From Clostridium sp. AM34-11AC (GTDB taxonomy: Bacteria > Bacillota > Clostridia > Lachnospirales > Lachnospiraceae), in NCBI RefSeq assembly GCF_003435375.1, contig NZ_QWGL01000004.1, positions 75,572 through 139,571 on the forward strand: 64,000 bases of DNA, given 5' to 3'. The notes beneath the pieces are model-generated. The model worked only from the letters and a program-made list of their open reading frames with translations. It did not search any database and was not told the DNA's origin. Position 1 is the stretch's first letter; each line of letters begins with the position of its first letter. The position numbers were made by a program, and so were the translations under genes. Positions 51,719 through 61,153 of the stretch are shown here, piece by piece.

Positions 51719-51820
51719 GTTATTCTCCCCTTAGTTTATTCCAAGATTTTTTATTTATTCGTGATGGTTCCATATCTTTACAGCCATACGGGTTCAAAGC
51801 TGCTTCTCAGGTCCGGTGCT

Positions 51821-53050
51821 CTATACGCTTCTGCCTGCCAGCATTCCGGTCGACCAGGCGATCTGCAGGTTAAATCCGCCGGTCACACCGTCCAGATCCA
51901 GAACCTCGCCCGCAAAATAGAGGCCCTGCAGCTTCTTCGATTCCATAGTGGATGGATTCACTTCCTTCACATTCACTCCGCCCTGCGTCACGATTGCCTC
52001 ATTGTACCCGCGGAGTCCTGTGAGCGTCACGGAAAACGCTTTTGTGAGATCCACCAGACGTTTTCTCTCCTCCGCAGTCACCTCGTTGACCTGTTTTTCC
52101 GGATCGATGCCGCTCCTCTTTATCATCACCGGGATCAGCTTTGCCGGGAAGAGGTGATTTAAGGAGTTCTTAAACTGCTTATTTTTCGCCTCATCGAAAT
52201 CCCGCAGGATTCTCGCATCCAGCTGCTCTTTTGAGAGTGCCGGTTTCAGGTCGATATCCATTCTGAGCGGTGTTTTTTTGATGATCTTCGCCGCATAGCT
52301 GCTGGCACTCAAAACGACAGGTCCACTGACGCCAAAATGCGTAAACAGCATCTCGCCGAACTCTTTCCAGAGCACTTTCTTTCCGTTCCAGACAGTCACC
52401 TCGATGTTTCTCAAGGAGAGTCCCTGAAGTTCTTTCACATCATCTTCTGCACACACGAACGGAACAAGCGCCGGTGACAAAGGTGTCACCGTGTGACCCG
52501 CCTCTTTCGCAAAACGGTACCCGTCCCCCGTGGAACCTGTTGACGGATAGGAAAGTCCGCCTGTGGCGATCACCACTGCATCGGCATCCACACTCTTTCC
52601 AGATTTTTCCAGAATGATCCCTGCCGCCCTTTCGTCCCTGATCACGATATCCCTGACCGGTTCATTTAAGAAGATCTTTACGCCAAGAGTTTTCATCTTC
52701 CGCTCCAAGGCCCCCGTCACATCGGAAGCATGGTCCGATACCGGGAACATTCTTGCTCCCCGTTCTTCCTTCACCGGGCAGCCGTTTGCCTCCACAAGAT
52801 CCACGATATCAAAGTTTGTGAATCCATAGATGGCACTGTAGAGGAACTTTCCGTTGGAGACCATATTTCTGAACAGGTCCTCCGTATCGCAGCCGTTCGT
52901 CAGATTGCAGCGTCCTTTTCCCGTGATATAGATCTTTTTTCCAAGCTTCTCATTTTTCTCATAAACGGAGACATCATGTCCGCACTCCGCGGCGCCGATG
53001 GCAGCAGCCATTCCCGCTGCCCCGCCGCCTATAATCACTACTTTGCTCAT
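51821..53050 (-). CDS. BaiN/HI0933-family flavoprotein (NAD(P)/FAD-dependent oxidoreductase)
   Basis: A 409-residue flavoprotein. The FAD dinucleotide motif is VVIIGGGAAGMAAAIGAAECG at the N-terminus, with YEKNEKLGKKIYITGKGRCNLTNG after it, a hallmark of the HI0933-like family. The C-terminus has YFAGEVLDLDGVTGGFNLQIAWSTG. One gut clostridial member (BaiN) was proposed to act on bile acids, but most are uncharacterised, so I give no substrate. ATGA overlap with the PPK2 gene. Confidence 0.9.
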   Translation of the reverse strand: MSKVVIIGGGAAGMAAAIGAAECGHDVSVYEKNEKLGKKIYITGKGRCNLTNGCDTEDLFRNMVSNGKFLYSAIYGFTNFDIVDLVEANGCPVKEERGARMFPVSDHASDVTGALERKMKTLGVKIFLNEPVRDIVIRDERAAGIILEKSGKSVDADAVVIATGGLSYPSTGSTGDGYRFAKEAGHTVTPLSPALVPFVCAEDDVKELQGLSLRNIEVTVWNGKKVLWKEFGEMLFTHFGVSGPVVLSASSYAAKIIKKTPLRMDIDLKPALSKEQLDARILRDFDEAKNKQFKNSLNHLFPAKLIPVMIKRSGIDPEKQVNEVTAEERKRLVDLTKAFSVTLTGLRGYNEAIVTQGGVNVKEVNPSTMESKKLQGLYFAGEVLDLDGVTGGFNLQIAWSTGMLAGRSV

Positions 53051-54528
53051 CTTTTTCTGTTCTTTTCCACTTCTTTTATCTTTTTTTCCATGGCATCCGC
53101 CACAGTTTCAAGGACCTTGATTCGCGCATACCACTTGGAATTTCCTTCCACAACGATCCAGGGGGCATCCTTTGTAGAGGTCTTTTCCAGCATTTCATTT
53201 ACAGCAAGCACGTAAGCATCCCACTTTTCCCTGTTTCTCCAGTCCTCGTCCGTGATCTTCCACCGTTTTTCCGGGTTCTTCATCCGGTCATTGAACCGCC
53301 GCTCCTGCTCGTCCTTGTCGATCTGGAGCCAGAATTTTAAGACAAGAGCCCCGGAGTGCACAAAATGTGCTTCCATCTCGTTAATCTCCCGATATGCATG
53401 GTGCCAGTCCTCCTCGGAACAGAAGCCCTCGATCCGCTCCACCATGACTCTTCCGTACCAGGTGCGGTCAAAGATCGCGATGTGTCCTGCCTTCGGAACA
53501 TGATTCCAGAAGCGCCAGAGATAGTGATGGGATTTTTCCACATCGTTCGGGGATGCTGTCGGGCAGACCTTATATCCGCGGGGATCAAGATGGCTCGTCA
53601 GACGTTTGATCGCTCCTCCCTTTCCGGCGGCATCCCAGCCCTCAAAGCCAAGGATCACCGGGATCCGCAGACGGTAGAGTTCTCCGTGGAGCACTTCCAG
53701 CCGTTTCTGGAGCTTGTCCAGTTTTTTCCGGTATTCCGCCTCCTCAAGGCGCTTTGTCAGGTCCGCTTTTGCAAGGATCCCTTTTTCATATCTGTCAGGC
53801 GGAACCGGTTTCTCAAAGATCTCCGCCTCTTTTCCCGCCCGTTTTTTCTCAAGCGCCTTTTCCAGAACATCTGCCACCGTCTTTATGACCACTAGCGCCG
53901 TCCCGCTCTTTTCCTTCGCGTCGATCACGTACCAGGGAGCATAAGGCATATCCGTTCTCCTGATCATCTCATCGCTGAGCTTCTTATATTTTCCGTAATG
54001 GGCATTTCTCGCAAGTTCTTTCTCTGTGACGCGCCATGCGGTATCCTTTGATTCCAGAAGTTTTTTAAACCGCTTTTCCTGTTCCTTCTCTGAAATATCC
54101 AGAAAAAATTTGATGAGAACGGTTCCGCCGTCCACCAGGCATCTCTCAAACGCGCAGATATCCTCAAACGCGGCATCTGCTTTCTTTTCATTCAGCTTTC
54201 CCTCGAACCGGTCCGCCTGAACCCTCCGGTACCAGCTTGTGTCATAGATCGTGATCCGCCCATCCGCCGGGGCATGGACCGCAAACCGCCAGAGGAACGG
54301 ACGGAGCGCTTCCTCCTCGGTATCCTTATCTCCGGTGTAAACGTCAAAGCCTCTCGGATCCAGTGCCTGCATGAGCCGGCCGATCTGCACGCCCTTTCCG
54401 GCACCGTCGTAACCGTCAAAGGTAATATAGACAGGAATCTTTTCCTCTTTGCATTCCCGCTGAAGGTTCCCGAGTCTCAGCATTTCTTCCTTCAGAGCTT
54501 CTTTTTGCTGTTTCTTCTCATCTCTCAT
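53047..54528 (-). CDS. Tandem-domain PPK2 polyphosphate kinase (polyphosphate:AMP phosphotransferase type)
   Basis: A 493-residue protein with two PPK2 domains. Domain 1 has TFDGYDGAGKGVQIGRL (Walker A) near residue 38 and IYDTSWYRRVQADRFEG (Walker B/lid) near 95. Domain 2 has LGFEGWDAAGKGGAIKRL near residue 290 and IFDRTWYGRVMVERIEG near 355. The two-domain arrangement is that of class II PPK2 (PAP), which makes ADP from AMP and polyphosphate. Class II catalysis is usually in the C-terminal domain. ATG at 54528 follows GGAGGG by 8 bases. Confidence 0.9.
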   Translation of the reverse strand: MRDEKKQQKEALKEEMLRLGNLQRECKEEKIPVYITFDGYDGAGKGVQIGRLMQALDPRGFDVYTGDKDTEEEALRPFLWRFAVHAPADGRITIYDTSWYRRVQADRFEGKLNEKKADAAFEDICAFERCLVDGGTVLIKFFLDISEKEQEKRFKKLLESKDTAWRVTEKELARNAHYGKYKKLSDEMIRRTDMPYAPWYVIDAKEKSGTALVVIKTVADVLEKALEKKRAGKEAEIFEKPVPPDRYEKGILAKADLTKRLEEAEYRKKLDKLQKRLEVLHGELYRLRIPVILGFEGWDAAGKGGAIKRLTSHLDPRGYKVCPTASPNDVEKSHHYLWRFWNHVPKAGHIAIFDRTWYGRVMVERIEGFCSEEDWHHAYREINEMEAHFVHSGALVLKFWLQIDKDEQERRFNDRMKNPEKRWKITDEDWRNREKWDAYVLAVNEMLEKTSTKDAPWIVVEGNSKWYARIKVLETVADAMEKKIKEVEKNRKR

Positions 54529-54604
54529 GGACCGATCCCTCCATTCCATTTTATGGACTGTCAAACAGTCAGGTTCATCGTCAGTCTTTCCGGATTCCGG
54601 TGAT

Positions 54605-54979
54605 CTACCGGTTCATTTTCGCGTGTTCCTTCGCAAGCTCCCCGTATAATGTCAGCGCGTTCCAGCTCTGGTTCGTCGGCGTAAGGACTGCCTTGTAGTC
54701 AATCCTTCCGGCCCCCGTCTTTCTCAGCGCAAGGATCACCGTGTCCACCTGCTTTGAGGTGAGTCCCGCCATCACCATCATCTCTTTTTCAAAGTCATCT
54801 CCTGTATAGACCTTCCCACAGGGCACGAGTTCCTTCACCCCGGCAAGATATCCCACCGGTTCCAGATACTCTTCCTTTTTCACAGCCCGCAGCTTCATTC
54901 CAAGCGGGAACAGCGCCCTCTTGATCTTCGCAAGTCTCTCGCCTTCCGGCAGATGGTATAAAAGAATGATTGGTTTCAT
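54605..54979 (-). CDS. DUF3783 domain protein
   Basis: A 124-residue protein, MKPIILLYHLPEGERLAKIK at the start and RIDYKAVLTPTNQSWNALTLYGELAKEH at the end. I recognise the C-terminal part as DUF3783 (PF12646), a family of unknown function in Firmicutes. No signal peptide or membrane segment. The start ATG follows AAAGG; the longer open frame upstream runs toward the tRNA terminator and has no site. Confidence 0.8.
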   Translation of the reverse strand: MKPIILLYHLPEGERLAKIKRALFPLGMKLRAVKKEEYLEPVGYLAGVKELVPCGKVYTGDDFEKEMMVMAGLTSKQVDTVILALRKTGAGRIDYKAVLTPTNQSWNALTLYGELAKEHAKMNR

Positions 54980-55091
54980 ATATGATCTGACCTTTCCGTT
55001 TCTCGTCCCCGACGGATTGGGACCGCAGGGCATTATACTGTTCTCATTATAGCAATTCCCGTTTCTGTTTGCAACTTTTGGCTGTACCGGT

Positions 55092-55129
55092 AAAGCAAAA
55101 GCAGGGGCTGGTTCATTCCAGCTCCTGCT
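55092..55129 (-). terminator. Terminator of tRNA-Pro
   Basis: GCAGGAGCTGG / CCAGCCCCTGC stem then TTTTGCTTT on the minus strand. Confidence 0.75.
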
Positions 55130-55138
55130 CATCAAAAA

Positions 55139-55212
55139 TCGGGGCAACAGGATTTGAACCTGCGACCTCTCGGCCCCCAGCCGAGCGCGCTACCAAGCTA
55201 CGCCATACCCCG
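55139..55212 (-). tRNA. tRNA-Pro, anticodon GGG
   Basis: A 74-nt cloverleaf: acceptor CGGGGTA / TGCCCCG, D arm GCG..CGC, anticodon stem CTCGG / CCGAG with loop CTGGGGG (GGG at positions 34-36), T arm GCAGG-TTCAAAT-CCTGT, discriminator A. CCA is not encoded. It reads CCC and CCU. It stands alone with its own promoter and terminator. Confidence 0.93.
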
Positions 55213-55224
55213 GGAACAAAAACT

Positions 55225-55252
55225 ATTATACCAGAAACCGGCAAAAAAGCAA
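55225..55252 (-). promoter_or_regulatory. Promoter of tRNA-Pro
   Basis: Minus-strand TTGCTT (55247-55252) and TATAAT (55225-55230), 16-bp spacer, just before the tRNA 5' end. Confidence 0.65.
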
Positions 55253-55286
55253 CCGGAAAATATCGTCAGAAACATACAGAACAGGA

Positions 55287-55315
55287 AAAGGACCCGCAGA
55301 TTCCGCAGGTCCTTT
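55287..55315 (-). terminator. Terminator of the NhaC gene
   Basis: AAAGGACC(TGC) / (GCG)GGTCCTTT hairpin followed by TCC on the minus strand. Confidence 0.65.
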
Positions 55316-55357
55316 CAAAACCGGAGCCATCCGGCACGTTCAGTGGCCACATGGAAC

Positions 55358-56983
55358 TCACGCTTCTTCCTTCATCACTCCATTCACCGCGCGGATCACA
55401 AACATTGTGGCCACCATAAGCGCAATGGCGATCGGCAGGGCAATCCATGCGGACTGTACGAAGCCCGCGATAATGTAGGAGACGAAGGACACAACCGCCG
55501 CCGTGACCGCATACGGAAGCTGGGTCGTCACATGGTTTACATGTTCACACTGGGCTCCGGCGGATGCCATGATCGTCGTGTCGGAGATTGGAGAACAGTG
55601 GTCACCGCAGACAGCTCCTGCCATGCAGGCAGAGATGGAGATGATCATAAGATCCGGGTTGCTGTTTTCAAACACAGCAACAACGATCGGGATCAGGATC
55701 CCGAAGGTTCCCCAGGATGTTCCCGTCGCGAAAGCCAGGAAGCAGCCCACAACGAAGATGATCGCCGGAAGGAAATTTAAGAAGGAACGGGCGCTGGACG
55801 CAACCACCGTCGCCACATAGACATCTGCGCCGAGGCTGTCCGTCATCGCCTTCAGTGTCCATGCGAAGGACAGGATCATAATCGCCGGGACCATGGACTT
55901 AAAACCTTCCGGAATGCAGGCCATGCACTCAGAGAATTTCAGGACCCGGCGTACCTGATAGAGACCGATGGTGATCAAAAGTCCGAAAAAGCTTCCCATC
56001 GTAAGTCCCAGGGACGCGTCACTCTGGGAGAAGGCTGTCACAAAATCCTCTCCTGAGAAAAATCCCCCCGTATAGAGCATGCCGACCATGCAGCAAATGA
56101 TCAGGGATATGATCGGGATCAGAAGATCCAGAACGGTTCCCCTGACAGAGACCTCCGGCTGTTTCTCCGTGTCATACGGACGTCCCGGCGTGGTATAAAG
56201 GTCCCCCTTGAGCGCATTCTTCTCATGAAATTTCATAGAACCGAATTCTGTCCGTAAAAGTACCATTCCGATCATCATCACGATCGTCAGGATCGCGTAA
56301 AAGTTGTATGGGATCGCCCGCACGAAGATAGAAAATCCGTCCTCGCCCTCAACAAATCCGGTAACCGCGGCCGCCCAGGAAGAGATCGGTGCGATAATGC
56401 AGATCGGAGCTGCCGTCGCGTCAATCAGGTACGCGAGCTTTGCTCTTGAGACTTTAAATTTGTCTGTCACAGGGCGCATCACGCTTCCCACGGTCAGGCA
56501 GTTAAAATAATCGTCGATAAAGATCAGACAGCCCAGCAGGATCGTCGCAAGCTCCGCGCCCACGCGGCCCTTAATATGATCCGCCGCAAACTGGCCGAAT
56601 GCTGCCGACCCGCCGGCCCGGTTCATCAGGCACACCATCGTGCCAAGGATCACAAGGAAGATCAGGATTCCCACATTGTAGCTGTCAGAGAGAACGTTTA
56701 TCATTCCGTCCTCAAAAATATGGGTGATCGTTCCCTCAAAGCTGAAACCGGAATACAGGATTCCACCCATAAGAACACCGATGAACAGGGAACTGTACAC
56801 CTCTTTTGTGATAAGTGCCAGCCCGATCGCCACGACCGGCGGAACGAGCGCCCAGAACGTCGCATAGACCGCCGGCACATACTCTTCTGTCTGCTCCGCG
56901 CCAAATACGGTTATCGCGAACATCAGGACCAGCACCACAGAAAGCACTGCTGTCCTTTTTATATTTTTCTTCATATCCGTCAT
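55358..56983 (-). CDS. NhaC-family Na+/H+ antiporter
   Basis: A 541-residue membrane protein with about 11-13 hydrophobic segments. Family features: ATFWALVPPVVAIGLALITKEVYSS near the N-terminus, LIFIDDYFNCLTVGSVMRPVTDKF near residue 150, and FATGTSWGTFGILIPIVVA plus AGAVCGDHCSPISDTTIMAS in the C-terminal half. It exchanges Na+ for protons, or related ions or amino-acid products in some relatives. ATG at 56983 is 8 bases after GGAGG; the open frame upstream crosses the yebC terminator and is not used. Confidence 0.92.
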   Translation of the reverse strand: MTDMKKNIKRTAVLSVVLVLMFAITVFGAEQTEEYVPAVYATFWALVPPVVAIGLALITKEVYSSLFIGVLMGGILYSGFSFEGTITHIFEDGMINVLSDSYNVGILIFLVILGTMVCLMNRAGGSAAFGQFAADHIKGRVGAELATILLGCLIFIDDYFNCLTVGSVMRPVTDKFKVSRAKLAYLIDATAAPICIIAPISSWAAAVTGFVEGEDGFSIFVRAIPYNFYAILTIVMMIGMVLLRTEFGSMKFHEKNALKGDLYTTPGRPYDTEKQPEVSVRGTVLDLLIPIISLIICCMVGMLYTGGFFSGEDFVTAFSQSDASLGLTMGSFFGLLITIGLYQVRRVLKFSECMACIPEGFKSMVPAIMILSFAWTLKAMTDSLGADVYVATVVASSARSFLNFLPAIIFVVGCFLAFATGTSWGTFGILIPIVVAVFENSNPDLMIISISACMAGAVCGDHCSPISDTTIMASAGAQCEHVNHVTTQLPYAVTAAVVSFVSYIIAGFVQSAWIALPIAIALMVATMFVIRAVNGVMKEEA

Positions 56984-57048
56984 AACGGACTCCTCCCTCC
57001 TGTCTCCGGAGAGTTCCACGCTCTCCGATTTTCCTGTTACATGAAGAA

Positions 57049-57085
57049 ATCCCCTCTCATCAGTACAATTCTGGTGAAAGGGGAT
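57049..57085 (-). terminator. Terminator of yebC
   Basis: ATCCCCTTTCACCAG / CTGATGAGAGGGGAT stem, then TTCTTC on the minus strand. It lies in the leader of the NhaC gene. Confidence 0.7.
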
Positions 57086-57109
57086 CACAACATACACAAT
57101 CACGATTTT

Positions 57110-57838
57110 TTATTCATCCCAGTTGTGGTATACAGCCTGTACGTCATCATCCTCGTCAAGGAGATCAAGGATTCTCTGCATCTTCTTGATCGCTTCCTCG
57201 TCAGTAAGTTCTACCCAGTTCTGCGGGATCATAGTAATATCAGCCTCTACCATCGGGATTCCGGCTTTCTCGAGAGCCTCGCGGACTGCACTGAAGTTGT
57301 CCGGATCTGTGATAACCTCGTAGCTGTCCTCCTCCTCGGAGAAATCCTCAGCGCCTGCATCGAGTGCAGCCATCATGAGCTCGTCGGCATCCATATCACA
57401 CTCTTCTTTGTCGATCACGATCTGGCCCTTGCGGTCGAACATGAAGGAAACGCTTCCCTGTGCGCCTACGTTTCCGCCGCCCTTTGTGAAGGCGCTTCTT
57501 ACGTTTGCTGCGGTACGGTTCTTGTTGTCAGTCAGTGTGTCAACGATGATCGCAACACCGCTCGGACCGTATCCCTCGTATGTTAAGTTTTCGTAGTTTA
57601 CGGAGTTTAAGTCACCGGCTGCTTTCTTGATACCGCGGTCGATGGTATCGTTCGGCATGTTGTTTGCTTTCGCTTTTGCAATCACATCACGCAGCTTGCT
57701 GTTGTTAGCCGGATCAGCGCCGCCCTCTTTAACTGCGACAGCAATCTCTCTTCCGATTACGGTAAAGATCTTACCCTTTGCTGCGTCATTTTTCTCTTTC
57801 TTATGTTTGATGTTGGAAAATTTATTATGTCCTGACAT
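57110..57838 (-). CDS. yebC: YebC/PmpR-family (TACO1-like) protein
   Basis: A 242-residue protein of the YebC family, starting [20 protein letters not shown] and continuing with [18 protein letters not shown] and [16 protein letters not shown]. Acidic C-terminal region with [18 protein letters not shown]. Members are described as transcription regulators, and more recently as helping ribosomes through proline stretches. AAAGGAAG precedes the ATG. Confidence 0.95.
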   Translation of the reverse strand: MSGHNKFSNIKHKKEKNDAAKGKIFTVIGREIAVAVKEGGADPANNSKLRDVIAKAKANNMPNDTIDRGIKKAAGDLNSVNYENLTYEGYGPSGVAIIVDTLTDNKNRTAANVRSAFTKGGGNVGAQGSVSFMFDRKGQIVIDKEECDMDADELMMAALDAGAEDFSEEEDSYEVITDPDNFSAVREALEKAGIPMVEADITMIPQNWVELTDEEAIKKMQRILDLLDEDDDVQAVYHNWDE

Positions 57839-58110
57839 CGGTTCAGCTTCCTTTCTCTTCGCATCTCGCTCTTTTTTATCTCTCGTGCACCAGTCCCAAG
57901 GATCTTTTCGTGCGCATTATACATAGTCTAAAATATTCTAACATCATTTTTCTGATATGGCAAGCGCTTTTTCCGGATACCCCTGCTCCACTTTTCCTTG
58001 ACACATTCCACTCTGAGTATTTATACTCATTTCATAGCGATCCAGTGCCTTCCGGCCTATGATCTTCCGGGGTCAGCCCGGCAGATTCTGTGGATGGATG
58101 CATCTGACCT
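57839..58110. other. Spacer upstream of yebC and the S9 peptidase, no gene seen
   Basis: Carries a minus-strand TATAAT (57916-57921) suited to yebC, without a good -35. Otherwise only short meaningless frames. Confidence 0.4.
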
Positions 58111-58194
58111 GCATTTTTGCGCAAGTGCGCATCATTGGCACATTAGTGCCTGTTTGTATAATAGGGAATTCCTCGGATTTCCTGTTACAAAATA
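58111..58194 (+). repeat. Family A repeat, right half
   Basis: GCGCAAGTGCGCATCATTGG onward, ending in the hairpin TGTATAATAGGGAATTCC / GGATTTCCTGTTACA. It abuts the ribosome site of the S9 peptidase gene. Confidence 0.7.
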
Positions 58195-58215
58195 CTAATT
58201 ATGGAGGACATGACG

Positions 58216-60144
58216 ATGAAGAAGATTGAGATCGACACATTCCTGAAGTTCCGTTTTTTGAGCAACCCACATTTCTCACCCGATGGAACGAAGATCGCCT
58301 TCACGGTATCCGTACCGGACCGGGAGACCAATGGCTATCTGTCTGACCTGTACCTGTATGATCTCGGGAAGAAGACTGTCTCCCGTGTCACCTGCAGCGG
58401 TGACGCGAAGACCTGGAGCTGGACCGCGGAGAATACCCTGATCTTTACCGCAGCCCGGACTGCCGCCTTAAAAAAAGAAAAGGAGAACGGAACTTCTTTC
58501 CTCTATGAGATCTCTCCGTCCGGCGGAGAGGCCCAGTGCATCACGTCCATTCCGGCTACTGTCACAGGGATCCGCCTTCTCCCGGATGGACGTTACCTTC
58601 TGACGATCCGTCATGATAATTACAGAGATACGAGAAAGAAATCTTACGAGGTCTTCGACGAGCTTCCGTTCTGGGGCAATGGTCAGGGATACACGAACGC
58701 GAAGAGGAACCGTTACGCCATCTATGATATGGGATCCGGTAAACTCACTTACGTGGCGGACGACTGGACCGACTGTTCCCAGTATTCTGTCCTTGGAAAT
58801 CTCCTGCTCTACAAAGCATATCCGTGGAAACAGGGTGTCATGGGGATTCGTCCGGGCGTTTATCTTTATAACCTCTCCACCGGAGAGACAAAAACCTTGA
58901 TCGCGCCGGATTCCATGCGCACCGGAGTTGTCTCCCTCTTAGACGAAAAGACTGCACTCATTGCGGCAACGGATGACTCCTATAAGGATACGACGAAATA
59001 CTGTGACTTCTACCATATGGATCTCGTGGACGGATCCATGAAGCTGATCCATCCTTATGAATCTTCCATCGGCGGCTCCTCCGTGGGCTCCGATTCCAGA
59101 TTCGGCGCAGGACAGACATTTAAGGCTGTGGGCGGGGAATTTTACTATATTTCCACCGTGGGAGATTTTTCCCATCTCTATAAGATCTCCCGGGGCGGCA
59201 CCGTCTCCGGGCCGCTGACGGCAGGAAGCTCCTGCGACAGCTTCGATCTCGCGGGCGGACACATCGCCTCCATGGAATTCCACGGACTCCACATTGCGGA
59301 ACTCTTTGTAGACGGCGAGCAGGTGACCCACATGAATGACTGGCTCACCGACGAATATGACGTACAGACACCGGAGGCGTTCTCTTTCACCGCCAGCGAC
59401 GGCTACGAGATCCACGGATGGGTCTTAAAACCGGCAGGTTTCGAGGAAGGAAAGTCCTATCCCGGCATCTTAACTATCCACGGCGGTCCGAGAACCGTTT
59501 ATTCAGACGTCTACTATCATGAGATGCAGATGTGGGCAAACCGCGGATATTTCGTGTTCTTCTGCAATCCGAGAGGATCTGACGGACGGGGCACGGATTT
59601 TGGAAATATCAACGGAATCTACGGAACTGTGGACTATCAGAACCTGATGGATTTCACGGATGAAGTCCTAAAGCGGTATCCGATGATCGATCCGGAACAT
59701 CTCGGTGTCACAGGCGGCTCCTACGGCGGATTTATGACAAACTGGATCATCGGACATACAGACCGGTTCCATGCCGCCGCTTCCCAGCGTTCCATCTCTA
59801 ACTGGGTATCCTTTGAGCACAGCTCCGATATCGGACACACCTTCATCTTAAACAACCAGGGAGCCAATACGAGGACCGATGTGGAGCTCCTCTGGAAGCA
59901 GTCTCCGCTCCAGTTTGCGCCGAACTGCAAGACACCGACACTCTTTATCCACTCTGATGAGGACTACCGCTGCTATATGGCGGAAGGACTCGCCATGTTC
60001 AGCGCCATCAAGCGGAACGGCTGCCCGTCGAAGCTTTGCCTGTTCCATGGAGAAAACCATGAGCTGTCCAGAGGCGGAAAGCCGGAGAACAGGATCGACC
60101 GGATGACGGAGATCATTAACTGGATGGATGAATATTTAAAATAA
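58216..60144 (+). CDS. S9 family (acylaminoacyl-peptidase-like) serine peptidase
   Basis: A 642-residue cytosolic peptidase. The N-terminal beta-propeller (about 1-390) begins with LSNPHFSPDGTKIAFTV, a WD40-like PD40 repeat. The alpha/beta-hydrolase domain has GILTIHGGPRTVYSD, the nucleophile GGSYGGF with Ser502, the acid in DEDYRC (Asp583) and the catalytic His in GENHELSRGG (His615). It removes acylated or short peptides. No signal peptide. The ATG at 58216 is 8 bases after GGAGG; the two earlier ATGs overlap the site. The -10/-35 were not identified because repeat A fills the upstream region. Confidence 0.92.
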   Translation: MKKIEIDTFLKFRFLSNPHFSPDGTKIAFTVSVPDRETNGYLSDLYLYDLGKKTVSRVTCSGDAKTWSWTAENTLIFTAARTAALKKEKENGTSFLYEISPSGGEAQCITSIPATVTGIRLLPDGRYLLTIRHDNYRDTRKKSYEVFDELPFWGNGQGYTNAKRNRYAIYDMGSGKLTYVADDWTDCSQYSVLGNLLLYKAYPWKQGVMGIRPGVYLYNLSTGETKTLIAPDSMRTGVVSLLDEKTALIAATDDSYKDTTKYCDFYHMDLVDGSMKLIHPYESSIGGSSVGSDSRFGAGQTFKAVGGEFYYISTVGDFSHLYKISRGGTVSGPLTAGSSCDSFDLAGGHIASMEFHGLHIAELFVDGEQVTHMNDWLTDEYDVQTPEAFSFTASDGYEIHGWVLKPAGFEEGKSYPGILTIHGGPRTVYSDVYYHEMQMWANRGYFVFFCNPRGSDGRGTDFGNINGIYGTVDYQNLMDFTDEVLKRYPMIDPEHLGVTGGSYGGFMTNWIIGHTDRFHAAASQRSISNWVSFEHSSDIGHTFILNNQGANTRTDVELLWKQSPLQFAPNCKTPTLFIHSDEDYRCYMAEGLAMFSAIKRNGCPSKLCLFHGENHELSRGGKPENRIDRMTEIINWMDEYLK

Positions 60145-60193
60145 AGGAAACGATCCTACCGCTCTTTTTTATATGTGCCACAAGATTTCAAAT

Positions 60194-60220
60194 GGCTGCA
60201 GGGTCGTATTCCCTGCAGCC
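60194..60220. terminator. Terminator between S9 peptidase and traX-like genes
   Basis: Perfect 10-bp stem GGCTGCAGGG / CCCTGCAGCC with a 7-nt loop, between convergent genes. Confidence 0.7.
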
Positions 60221-60233
60221 GCAGTTCTTATCA

Positions 60234-61004
60234 TTATCGATTTACATAATTCAGCACCAATGCAAGAATCAGCATATGGACCGGATAAAACGCATAACAG
60301 CTATACTGGAAGACTTTCGTATGGCAGCCCTGCCGTCCACGATACAACCAGATCAGAAGCAGTGAAAGCAATGCAAGTCCCTGCTGGCAGAGTTCAAAGT
60401 CCATCCCAAAAAGCCGGATGGGGTACATCAGACCTCCCAGCAGCTCTACATTGACCCAATAGAGCGCCAGAATCTGTCCGGCAAAACACCACCATTTTCT
60501 TCCCCGGAAAAAGTAAAAAATAAACAGTGTCAATACACCGGCACCATAGTAATCTGCCATTCCTACCGTCCCAAGTGCACTTCCAACCAGCACGACCAGA
60601 ACCGCCGTCGGCAGAAAGATCGTAAGCTTCTGTTTTTTTCGAGTTTTTTCCATCAAATGGATTCCAGCGAGTCCTATCAACAACGTCCAGATCACATTCT
60701 GATGAAACGGATAAAACCAGGTTCCGCCATACATCAGATCAAAGGGTATCTCCGACAGCACCGCAAACAGCAGCAGCCGGAGAATGTACTTTTTAAAGCT
60801 GTGCGTGTGAAAATATCCTTCCACTGCCATAAATGCAAAGATGGGAAACGCGAGCCTTCCTACGCAGGTCAGCCAGTCCTGAGCCGGAAGGAGCGTAGCC
60901 CAGAGATGATCCATCAGCATAAATGTCATGGCGATGATATGAAGCATTGCCGCACTGATGTCAAAGGTTCCTGACTGAGATGAATGTACTTGATTTTTTA
61001 CCAT
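60234..61004 (-). CDS. TraX-family membrane protein
   Basis: A 256-residue membrane protein with about 8 hydrophobic segments. TraX features: MLHIIAMTFMLMDHLWATLL, VGRLAFPIFAFMAVEGYFHT and the C-terminal YAFYPVHMLILALV. The family includes the F-plasmid pilin acetylase, but chromosomal members in Firmicutes probably acylate surface molecules. CAGGAG lies before the ATG; no conjugation genes are near. Confidence 0.88.
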   Translation of the reverse strand: MVKNQVHSSQSGTFDISAAMLHIIAMTFMLMDHLWATLLPAQDWLTCVGRLAFPIFAFMAVEGYFHTHSFKKYILRLLLFAVLSEIPFDLMYGGTWFYPFHQNVIWTLLIGLAGIHLMEKTRKKQKLTIFLPTAVLVVLVGSALGTVGMADYYGAGVLTLFIFYFFRGRKWWCFAGQILALYWVNVELLGGLMYPIRLFGMDFELCQQGLALLSLLLIWLYRGRQGCHTKVFQYSCYAFYPVHMLILALVLNYVNR

Positions 61005-61035
61005 ATTGTCACTCCTGTTGTTTTCTCTCAGTCCA

Positions 61036-61065
61036 ATTATACTTCCTTTTACCGTCTCTGGTCAA
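61036..61065 (-). promoter_or_regulatory. Promoter of the traX-like gene
   Basis: Minus-strand TTGACC (61060-61065) and TATAAT (61036-61041), 18-bp spacer. Confidence 0.6.
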
Positions 61066-61106
61066 ATCCTTATCAGTGACAACGTTTCTTCTACCTGCCG
61101 GGCTCA

Positions 61107-61140
61107 CGAGTCAAGACCATCGGCTTAGCCGGTGGCTTTA
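61107..61140. repeat. Hairpin resembling an IS200/IS605-type end
   Basis: CCATCGGCTTAGCCGGTGG forms a compact hairpin flanked by CAAGA and CTTTATAAT. I recall similar hairpins at IS200/IS605 ends in Firmicutes, but no transposase is present. It also sits 14 bp after the abiEii stop and could be its terminator. Confidence 0.4.
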
Positions 61141-61153
61141 TAATATTAGGTTG

